NCBI RefSeq assembly: GCF_905220415.1
Contig: NC_059561.1
Span: forward strand, 7,394,001-7,458,000
Length of the DNA: 64,000 bases
Origin: Colias croceus
Taxonomy: Eukaryota; Arthropoda; Insecta; Lepidoptera; Pieridae
Direction of reading: 5' to 3'
Shown here: positions 10,804-22,500 of the stretch, one piece after another
Layout of the letters: each line of letters starts with the position of its first letter
How positions within the stretch are numbered: position 1 is the first letter of the stretch
The notes under the pieces: generated by a model
What the model was told of the DNA's origin: nothing
Seen by the model: only the letters and a program-made list of their open reading frames with translations
Databases searched by the model: none
Program-made: the position numbers and the translations under genes

Positions 10804-11026
10804 TTAACAATCTTTCGGTGTAACATACACCCTCACAACCTCACCTTCGTGTTTCCTCTGCGACGGCATGAAGTAGAAGTCTGGCGTTGCGTCCGGGGAC
10901 CCACGTGATGGGGACCGGGGGGAGTGAGGGGAGTGGGGCGAGTGGGGGGAGTGGGGGGAAGGAGCCCCTCGAGGGGGGGCTCCGCGTGGGAGGGAGTAGG
11001 TGCTCCTGTCTGGGCGGGGAGCGTAG
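10804..11026 (-). CDS. DOMON gene exon 21 (terminal coding)
   Basis: Residues 1383-1456. The acceptor is ttttctccatag|ctacgc. It encodes a basic, Pro/Ser-rich run (SPHSPHSPH) and ends FYFMPSQRKHE GEVVRVYVTPKDC, then TAA. The FMPxQR...GEVVRVYV end looks conserved and supports this frame over the other long frame at 10833-11093. An internal donor (cacgaag|gtgagg, 10845) could give a shorter C-terminus. Confidence 0.85.
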
Positions 11027-14000
11027 CTATGGAGAAAAAATAAAAATAATGGTATAAAATACGTAATATAATTAAAAAAACGACGTGTGGCACTCGGGGA
11101 CTGCCGCGGTAAAGCTATTGCATGCCATGCCTTCAAGCCACAGCCCACACCTCCGCCCGTCGGAGTGGGGAGCGTGAGGTTTTTTCGTTACGGAATTTCT
11201 CGATTCGATCCCCGCGCTCAAGGCTCACGATAGAAGCTATGCAATAGCTTAATATACGTTTAAGGGTGCTTTTCCACCAATAATGTGCGAGGATGTATAG
11301 CGAGGAATATGTTTGTAAATGAACAATAGTATCGCTTCAAACGTTAGACGCTTCTAACTTCAAACTAAATGAAGCGATATGAATTATGATTGGTTCTTTT
11401 CAAACATCCCTGGCCACGTTGCCTCTCACATCTTAGGTGGAAAAGCACCGTTAACTTAAGATGTTATTGTTTTGTAACCGACCATTATGTGTATAAGTTA
11501 TATAAGTTATTTATTTGTTTCGGTTGAAATAATTAAACAAAAAACACTGTACAGGTTGTAGCATAATGTTTTTGCTTGTTTTAGTTACACTTTTATATGT
11601 GAGGATAAATTTAATTACCTACTAATATTATATCCTGTTCATCAAATCATTTTTGTCAACGGTAACAGTTTAACATAATAATTAATGTTTTTGATTTAAA
11701 TGAATGCTTTGCATAAATTACTATCCTTTAATGAGCTTATCACCATTCTAAAAAATATTGTGCAATATTAAAAAAAATCCTTCAACATAATTTTAAATTC
11801 AATAAATAAAAAGTCTCGTCTTATTCCACAATAAATTTTATACACACAGAACGAAAATATAAAAATACCAAATGCCAAAAAAAAAGGAAAAAGTGATTCG
11901 TCGACCGTGACAGGACTCGAACCTGCAATCTTCGGATCCGAAGTCCGACGCCTTATCCATTAGGCCACACGGTCGTATGTCTACTGGTGCGAAATAGTGG
12001 AACATGTTCAGTACTAATGTTCTTTTCAAGTGTTTTATAGAATTTGAATGGACTCTTGTTATGAGAGCTCATTTGTTCATGCTGAGAGGAATATGGCTTT
12101 GTTTTTTAAGGAGGTGTTTTGTGTATTTTTAAATGATTTTTATAAAAGAATGGCTTCATATTCTTGTTTATTATGTTAGAAATATTTTGTATGGAGTTTT
12201 TAATTGGTTTTGTGATGATTTATTTTTAATTAGATAAACGTAGACGTAGGTACATTATAGGGACTAGAACTTTTTAAAAGTATGTTTGTTGATGATTGGT
12301 TGATGATAATATTATGTGACGGATAATTTAATGTTTGAGCAAGGTTTGAGCAAACAATTTCTGTTTTTGCTATAAAATTTTGTCATGGATTTTAACAATA
12401 TTGTTATTACACAATAATTAAATTACCAGTGACCTCATTCACGAAAATTTACAAAAAATCAACTTTATCTACTTGTTATAAACACGTTAAAAATGCCAAG
12501 ATTTTTTTTAATAGAAAAATAAAATAAACTCACCTATACTGACTCCTAGGCCGTTGCAATGACCTTGTATCATGATAGAACTGCGCTGCACTATTCGAAA
12601 ACTTCTTCCCATTATTATACCCATTTGGACGTCCCAAAGTCCCATCATATCCGTTTGGACGTCCCAAAGTCCCGTCATATCCGTTTGGACGTCCCAAAGT
12701 CCCGTCATATCCGTTTGGACGTCCCAAAGTCCCGTCATATCCATTTGGACGTCCCATAGTCCCATTGCCACTTCTGGCCATAGACCCGTTTGTCCTGTTT
12801 GTCCCGTTTGACATATTTGTCCCATTTGTCCCGTTTGTCCCGTTTTTGGGTCGTTTTCCCGTCCCCGGGGCGGGTGGCGGTGGGGATGTGGGGCGGGTTG
12901 GACGGTTTGTGGGGAATTTGTCGTCGTTTTCAAATGGTTCGAATGCGTAGTTTGTGTTGGATGATGTTAGGTTCCAAGCGGCGGACGGTATAAGGTGGTC
13001 CTGGAAGAAAAATAGATGAGTATAAAATGAATATTGTGAATATATTGTTAGACGTAACTTTTGATTTAATATTTTTGTGGATGAATAGTTGTCAACATAG
13101 TTGTCATTATTTCAAGTCTGAACATGCTTAGATGTCGAATACTATAAAAAGCCGCTTTCCTTTGTCTCGTGGCGCATTCGTACGAATCGTGCCTAGGGGC
13201 TCGGACGTTGTTTATACGACGTTCGACCCAACTACCTTCACTTTGCTAATAGTCGTTGACTTGCTGCGTTTTGTTATCAACTACCTACATCAATTAGGTA
13301 GCTGTGTAGAATCGCAGTACATTATTATTACATTCAAATTAATATTTAACCCGGCCTCGCGTGTTATTCCTTAGAATATAATAAATAGTTATATAAATTA
13401 TAAAATAGATATTACATTTTTAATATGTATATTCAAATGGGTAAATACTACACTAGATGCTTGCTTCGGTTTCGTTCACTTTGGAATGTGATACATAATA
13501 TATAATAGGTAAATATTAACTTTTAGAGTAAATTCTTTAGTTAATATAATTAATTAATTAACCTATAACGAAATTTCTTAATCTCGGCAGTTTTTTGAAT
13601 AGTACAAAATCTTACAGAATGTTAATTATAAAGGTTGCATGGTGATGGCTTTTGAAAGCCGCAATTAATTAATTTAAATTTGTCTTTTGTCTCAATTTTT
13701 TGCTGTGAAAAAAATAATAATACATACCTTAGGTTTTCTCACAGGACTAATAATCTAACTATAGACCAGAATATTATAGAGAGGGATGTTTTAAGAGAAA
13801 AAATTACAAAAAAACGACGTGTGTCACTCGGGGACTGCCGCGGTAAAGCTATTGCATGCTATGCCTTCAAGCCACACCTCCGCCCGTCGGAGTGGGGAGC
13901 GTGAGGTTTTTTCGTTACTGAATTTCTCGATTCGGTCCCCGCGCTCAAGGCCCGCGATAGAAGCTATGCAATAGCATAAAAAAAATTACAAAAAATAACA

Positions 14001-17000
14001 AAAACCCTTAAATAAAAAAAAAAATACCTTAGGTCTCCTCGCAGCACTGAGCAGCCCGCAAGCAGCCTGAGCAGCGAGCAGCAGCCCCAGAGCCACCCCA
14101 CACCCCACCGCCACCCACAGCCGGACCCCCGACCAGAATATAGGGGGAGGGGGGGTGGCCTCGGGGGGGACGAGCACTGGAAACACGAAAAAATGTTGTT
14201 TGCAAAAAAAATGGTTAAGAAATGCTACTGTAAGCCTGTAATGATTTGCTTATTACTGTAATCACTCTTAAAAATAATACATCTGGATTTTGGATACCTT
14301 ATTCGATAGCTTTATAAGAAAACATGTAAGAATTTCGGCAGCAAAATAATTTTTTTGGTTGTATGCCAAGACGTTTTTATTGCATTGTTTTTAAGTTATT
14401 ACTCTACAACGTAATTAAATTTCTATTAGAAATTTCTCAAAAAAAATTCATCTTCTTGATATTTTAATTACACAAAAAAGAAACTAGTTATCACTATCAG
14501 TATACTTCTGTAGTTTTTATACAAAATACTTTTCAATTTTGATAAAATTAAATTAAAGTTTGAGTATAACATTGAGTTGAACTCACCGCTCTCCGGCGCG
14601 AACACCAAGAACTCCGGGTCCACATTAAGATTCCCCACTCTTCCCTTAGCCAAAGTATCTCTAACTACCCTCTCCCATTTGTCTATATCGCTGTCCTGCT
14701 CTGTTTCATTCTGTGCGAGCGAGACGTCAATAGCACGACCACTAGAACCTTCTATGAGATTCGTTTCTATTGATTTTAGCGTTAGATCCGCTATTATTGC
14801 TTTCGTTTCGTTCCTGGAAATAAGTGGTTAAAGTTCATAATTTATTCATTGAAAATGACTGATATGGAATAGATTTTTTTTCTTAAACGTAGTTTATGGT
14901 ATAATTTTACAGCAAGCTTCACAATTTTTTTAACGACAAGCAGTCAAAATCAAACTTATTGTATAAATCCGTTCACAGACACTTCTCTATAGCCCTTAAA
15001 TGCGACTAAAGAAATTTAGTCCGGGCTGCTAGTGTGACAATGCAATGCCAAATTGTAACTAATATCCATTGAGATATACATATGGAGACGACACCGCCTA
15101 CATCACTTATGTTCCGCTCAACATACGCCATATGGCGTAACTGCACGCTCATTTTTTATTTGTTTTAAAGTGAAACGCATCAAATACGCCTTCGTGTGTG
15201 TTACGATATTGCACAAATAATACAAATAATACGGAAAAGTGCAAAGGAATAACTCTTCATCGGTAAGTACCTAACTAGATAATAATTTTTAAAACTTAGA
15301 GCAAAAAAATGGCGCACAGATTTTGTTCGTGGTGTCTCCTCCATACGTAGTAATATTATCTCAATGGTAATATAAAAAAGTATAACTTACTGCATAAATC
15401 CATTCACAATCACATCCTTATACCCCTTAACCTGGCTCAATTCCCCGGATAAGCTGCCCACAACTTGTTGTACCAAAGAAGTATAATCCGGGCTACTTGG
15501 GGCTGGCGGTCGGAAACTATCCGCTAACCCGGTTATACGGATATATATGTTGTATGTATGGGAACCGGGTTGAACCGGTTCGGGGGTTGTTTCTTCGTCT
15601 GTTGGTTCTGGGGATTGATAATATGTTAGGTTAGTTAATAGCTTAGTCTGGTATATTTGAGATACGAGAATATTTGGTTAGTAGTCTGTAAAAGATTACG
15701 CTGTAAATAGAAAATACAGATATAGTCTATACATCTGTATTTTCAATCTACACTTTCTTAAATGGTCCGGATAGAAAATAATTAATTTATTTACAGTCTC
15801 AAAACTAATTTAACTGAAAAATAATTTAAAAACTATTAACTGAAGGCATCGGTGAAAACCTGATAGCAATAAAATACATTTTGATATCGTTTTACTTCTT
15901 CTAAATGCTTGCTGTCCTAACTGTACAATCCAAACCAATTTTAATTCCTGAGCAAAATGTGTTAATAATTTATACACATATTTAAAATTAAACAAAATCT
16001 TCTACATGAATGAACAAAACAATCAGATATAACGTGCCTTGTTATTTAGATTTCTATGGATATAACAAATCTATGCAAAAAAACGATTTTTTTTTTTACA
16101 AAAAATGTTAATTTTTCTATAAATAATACTAAAGCTCACCGGGTCCACACGGCTTGATGCAAATCTTGTCATCAGTAATAAGCGGTACAGACATATGTTT
16201 GCTCATCCTCTTGTTGACGGGATCGAACCCGCCACCCTTCGTCACGAACATTATGTATAAGCACTGCACGTCTGTGAACGCTAGGTCCTGGAATAGGAAT
16301 GTAGAAGGTTATCATAATAAAATGAATGATATTTGTAAAGTATGGATAAAAGAAATAATAGATGGCATAAAATTGGGGGTAGTCGGAAAAGTGACTATTT
16401 TATATCTCTAGTTAAAAGATACTTTTATGGAAAAAGCATGGTTTTCTTTATATCTTGTCAAATTATAAAGAAAAACATGATTTATAATGTGACAATGAAA
16501 TAATGTACTTTTTATATAAATTAATGTTGCGGAGCTGATATACCTATTTGCACGCCATTTATGGCTAATGTGTTGATTCGACCTATAATGTAATTTTGTT
16601 ATCTTTGTACTTACACACATTATGCAAATAAAGAAATTTATTTATTTAAAAATATTTTGCTTTAATAAATTTGTGGAAATTTCTACTTTTTCTAGGGCCT
16701 TTTAAAAGTTCTAGATACCCTAAAATCAACAAAATGTCTCCGGTATCTATATTCCTAGATCTATAACTAAATTATCTACTTTATTATCCTATTTTAAATG
16801 CTGCCCTTTATCCTGCTTTTCGCCACTTAACTGACTACTATCCGATTTTCCGCCACTATCCGATTTTCTCTAAAACTGCCAATAATCAAGCTTTTTATTT
16901 ACCTTACTATCACCCGTATCCCGTTTCCTCACAAAGCTCATGGTGGTATACCCATCAGCGGTTTCTCCCTTGGCCTGGGAGATATCCTGGCGGGAATCCA

Positions 17001-19508
17001 AGCGTGGGGCAGAATATCCCGGTAACCAGGAATCCATTAAAAATGGTCTGCCTGAACGACTGTCCACCCAGCCTACTACTGCGTCTGTTTGTGACTGGAA
17101 AAGATTTTAAAATGTAGATTACTACATTTTAGCATGGAAATCACTACATAGTATAAAACAAAGTCGCTTTCTCTGTCCGTATGTCCCTTTGTATGCTTAA
17201 ATCTTTAAAACTACGCAACGGATTTCGATGCGGTTTTTTTTAATAGATAGAGTGATTCAAGAGGAAGGTTTTAGTACATAATTTATTAGGTTCTAGACAA
17301 AGAGGGCGAAGCCGCGGACGGTAAGCTAGTTTAGGTATATAGGAAACTTTTTCTTACTGAAAGGCAGAATTATAAACAATATTATTATGTCTACATACTA
17401 AAGATCTATCTTTAAATACTATACAATAAGATCACTGTTAACTTTAACACTTTTATTTTTTAGACATCATTTGTTATTATAGCTGATAGATAATTTAAAC
17501 AGAACATAATATCTCAAGTTCAAAATATATAATATTATATGTATATTAAGAAAGAGTCTATAAATTTATACACAATAATTTGAACATATTTGCGATCCTA
17601 AGTTACCTATATATACCAATGTACCTATGTTATACTAATTTATGCGGTCCGAATAATCGAGTACAATATAGATACAAATAATAAAGCTTTGACAAATTGC
17701 TTCGTAATCCCTCCCAATGTTCAAATATGAAAGAATCTGTACAAATATCACCAAACTTCAAATAAACTAAAGAAACTCACCATCTTCCTATCCAAACTGA
17801 ATCCAATCCCCGTCCAATACTTAGTCTCCTTTGTCGTTATCGTGAATCTAATCGAATCTTTGCCCCTCTTCTGCCCCAAGTACTCCCAAGAGGCAATAAA
17901 GTCGCATGTTCTGTTTGTGACGTCACAATCTGCGGGCAGTTTGAACTGTGCCCCACATTTGTTGTCTAGAGATGTTATACCACCGGAAGAGGGGGATTTT
18001 ACTTCATCTGGAAGTTAAATATAATATTCGTTTTTAGTATTTAAGATAGAAAGTGTCTTTTAAATATATTGTTATTGGCGAAATAACAAACAAACAAACA
18101 AAAATACTTTATTAAGCATTACAGAGAGAAGTACAAGCACAGAATACATAATAGTAGCTAAACGCTACAGAACGGACACTCTCCGCCTCCCGCCAAAATT
18201 AAACACTTACCTCACCCCGCACGATCAGACATGTTATGGTACCCATTTCCCCGCAAGGACGATACCAACGACGTCTTTAGACGAAACGCAACGAAGATTG
18301 ACAACATTAATCAAATTGACTTAAAGCAATTTTATTATTTTGGATTTGTGATTATCGTTTTTCGTAGAAAATGGTTAGATATTGTGCTGTTTACGGATGT
18401 ATTTCATCAGAAAAACGCGAATTTTTTTTTACGCTAGTCACAAATGTGCCAACCATAAAGAGTTTACACACACATTTGCAGTCTCTACAGTGTGACTGTC
18501 AAAACTATAATTTTGTATGGAGTGTCCGGGGTGTGGTACAAGTAAGGACACAATACAATAATTAATAAAAGAGCACAACAGGCGGTCTTATCGCTCAGAC
18601 AGCGATCTCTTCCAGACAACCTGGTGGACAAGGAGATGCAGTGCAAAAGTAATAAAATAAACAGGCAAAAAAGGACAAAAAATGCAGCTATTGCTTGTTG
18701 TGACGTCTTCCAAGCTATCAAGATAATGTTTGCGAAACGTCTTTAGGTGAGGTTCGTTGAGATTAAAATTTCGAGATCGCGTCATGGCAATGCCCTCACG
18801 TCATGAAGTAAGGTTATCTTTGAATCTTGCCAAAGAAGTTTCACTTCTGACACGTGTGCTCGCTCTTTTTTTTTACTTACCAAAGAAGTTAACCCCGACC
18901 ACGCCCCTCTGCCCCCCATGACCGTGGTATTTGATCTCATCAGGTCTGTAGAACTGTTTGGGTTGTGCCCCAAGTTCCTGCCCCCGGGCCCAGATCACAT
19001 GCATCTCGTCGTCCACTAGAGAATGGTCGGTTGGTTCTTTGGCCTGGAATGGTATATTTTATTTATAAATAAGATTATCGATATACCAATAATATATTAA
19101 AATCTGTATATGAATATGTATTAAGTGACCCGGCAAATATTGTTCTGACGGTTAATATTTATAGTTGTTTTGATTTTATTATTCAACTAGCTTCCGCCCG
19201 CGACTCCGTCCGCGCGGATGTCGGTCTTCGCGTGGATGGTTTATTTCTCCATTTTGAGTAACTCTGACAATGACATCTTATAAATATCTATTGGACCCAA
19301 ATACGGCTAGGTCTATAATAATACGCAACGTGTGTTCGCGGTTCTACAGAACAACGTCTATGGATAAAACTGAAAAATTAAGATTAATTTTTTTCTCCGT
19401 ATTTTTCCAGGATAAAAAGTATCCTATTTTACGCCCAGGATAATAAGGTATAATTATACCAAGTTTCATCGAAATCGAACCTCTAGTTTTCACGTGATGC
19501 CTTCACAT

Positions 19509-19557
<49 letters not shown>

Positions 19558-22500
19558 AATTTTTTTAATCACATATTTGGGTTTGGTATCGATCCAGTAA
19601 CACCCCCTGCTATTTATTTTTTCAATATTTTCAATGTACAGAATTGACCCTTCTACAGATTTATTATATGTATAGATATAGATACCTACCGAATATGAAG
19701 GAAAAATTTCGAAAAATCGTTCAAGCTCATGCGTATGGCAACAAACACTGAATATCGAGCTGTTTTGTGTGAATTTTTTTTTATACTAACCACATAGCTC
19801 TCAATTTGTAAAACTTACAAAACCATATAAAATCCTGCACTTTATTTTAATCTTAATCTTAATACATATATATTATAAAGGCGAAAGTTTGTAAGTATGG
19901 ATGTTTGTTACTCTTTTACGTAAAAACTACTGAACCGATTACAATGAAATTAAGCACACATATAGAGGGTAACTTGGATTAACACATAGGATAGTTTTTA
20001 TCCCGGAAATCCCACGGGAACGGGAACTATGCGGGTTTTCCTTTGCAAACGCGGGCGAAGCCGCGGGCGGAAATCTAGTACTAGCATAAATAAATGATTA
20101 AATTTATAATTTTCTATCCAATAATTACAATGCGATTACCTTAATTTTCTTCCTGAACATTATAGTTGTTACTCCGTTCTCTTCAAACCCTGAAGATGCT
20201 GTGATATCATCATGGCCGCCCCAGAAAGTATCTACGCGAGGAGTTGATCTGAAATTATCCAGCATAATTAATTATTAATTAAGTATTATTTGTAAATCAA
20301 TCAATCATAATCATCATCATCATTAACAACAACATCATCATCATCATCCTTTTAATTGGTACAAAAACAAATCTATTATCACCAGTCCATCCAATCATTA
20401 ACAGTAGAACAAAGTGTCATCTAAAGTAAGGCTTTCTTTATTCTCCTTAGTCCTGAATAAAAAGAGCGTATGTGCCGAGCAAACGTGTCAGAAGTGAAAC
20501 TTCTTTGGCAAGATTCAAAGATCGACAGTATTGCCATGACAAGACCTTGAAATTTTACTCTCAACGCGCAACGAACATTCATTTCAAAAATAGCTTATTT
20601 TAATAATAATAAAAATTAATTAATAATTAATAATAATATTTACCTATCTCTAGTATAATAATCAAGCACTCTATGGTAGTTTCCTCTCGCGGTACCAATC
20701 ACGATATCTGTACAGTCCATGGGATTGAAGTCGAACTTTGGTACGTATTCGTGCGCCGGGAAATAGCCTAGAATAGAGCTTTTTTAATAATATTTAAATA
20801 AGAAAAACTATTGTTTTTAAATGGTGGATTGTTTCTCCAGAGGAGTAACTTTTCCCCAGAGGAGTAACTTTTCTCCAGAAGAGTAACTTTTCTTCAGAGG
20901 AGTAACTTTTCTCCAGAGTTATGTCTCTTGTATAACTCACAAAAATGATAATAAGAGTGGAAAATAATTATTATCTAAAAACATCTCATATGAGGAAACC
21001 TCCTCAATTTCTTCTAAAAATTTAAATCAAAATGTAATGATTTGATGTGACTACTATTTATAATATCGAAAACCGTAGTACGAAAAGAAGACCATCCCGA
21101 AGAAAGACTGTTATTTTTCCTTCTGAAATTGTAGAAAGTGTTAGTAATAGTATCAAGAATCAAGTAAAAAACAAATAATCACTTCCATAAATGATAGTTA
21201 AATTATTTGTTTTTGGACAATTTTTTTAGAAGACATTTTGCCATCTGTTAGAGATTTTTAAAGGAAAGACATTCTTGTAATAACCACATTTACCTTGTAA
21301 TTAAGTACCTGAAAATGTATCCCACCGACACGAAGTTGTTATAACGAAGATTTAGATCGAAATGAAGAATAAAAAGAGTCGAGAGAAGAAAAGGGGAAAG
21401 AAGTAAGGAAAGGGAATGGGTAGTAGCGTTGTAAGCATGGAAGCAAGTTACAGCTAAAGCAATTAAGAAATATAATTGGAATAAGATAATAAGAAAAATA
21501 CAGGTTTAATAAAGATTAAGAAGATAGAGTTATCAGGAGAAATAAGAATGTAATTGAGAATTCAGAAGATCATAGATAAACTTCTAGAAAAAAGTAAATA
21601 AGTTATTAATATACATGTAGAATTAATAAACATACAGAACCTTAAATATCAAGTTATTTAAACTATTATTAAATCAAGTTTATTCACAATAATATTAAGT
21701 ATTTAATAAAATAGGTGATAAAAATAAAATCTAAGTTAATAGTGATACAAAATATTAGATAAATTAATAACAGCAATTAATACACATATAACATTCAAGC
21801 AAACACTGTATCAGGTATTTTTTGGTATCTTAAATAAAACAAGGTCATCTTGTACACATTGTAGTTATTAAAAAGGCCATTACATCTTAATTTTTTAGAA
21901 TGGCTTAAAAGAAATAAATGATTTTTACTTGTTTGTGATATAATATTAAAAACGAAATTGTTTTAAGTTGTGATATGATTTATAGCAAAATATTTCTTTC
22001 CTTTCTACATAGGTTGTTAATTATTGTTATCCCCACATAAAATTAGTTCACCAAACGTTTATTTTATTATTTTATACCTGATAAAGTGTAATAATAAGTG
22101 CAAAGCTTGTGCGTTACCTGATTCTTCATTTAGGCCTTTCACTAACAAATTCTCAGCTTCGCCTTCTGCGTTGGGTTCAGGGGAAGGTTCTGGTTCGGGA
22201 GAAGGTTCTACTTTAGGTTCTGGTTCAGGTTCGGGAGAGGGTTCTGATGTAGGTTCAGGAGATGGCTCTGATTTAGGTTCTGGTTCGGGAGAAGGTTCAG
22301 AATTAGGTTCTGGAGAAGGTTCGGATGTAGGTTCCGATTTTGGTTCTGGTTCTGGCTCAGATGTAGGTTCAAAAGGTTCTGATTTAGGTTCAGGAGAAGG
22401 TTCAGAATTAGCTTCTGGTGAAGGTACAGATTTAGGTTCAGGAGAAGGTTCTGGTTCAGACGTTGGTTCAGGTAGAGGTTCTGATTTAGGTTCCCGGTCA

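Noticed and set aside
10833..11093. 86-codon - strand open frame
   Set aside because: Crosses the exon 21 acceptor and is out of phase with the joined protein.
11838..12029. Open frames reading RPCGLMDKASDFGSEDCRFE (also 27926-28120)
   Set aside because: Translation of tRNA-Arg(TCG), a well-known artefact.
12508..12933. 141-codon - strand open frame
   Set aside because: The splice phase from the transmembrane exon selects the other - strand frame, which also yields the conserved DHLIPSAAWN start.
19500..19555. Regular short repeats considered as CRISPR
   Set aside because: A 4-bp simple repeat without spacers, in an animal genome; the same holds for 31350 and 51540.
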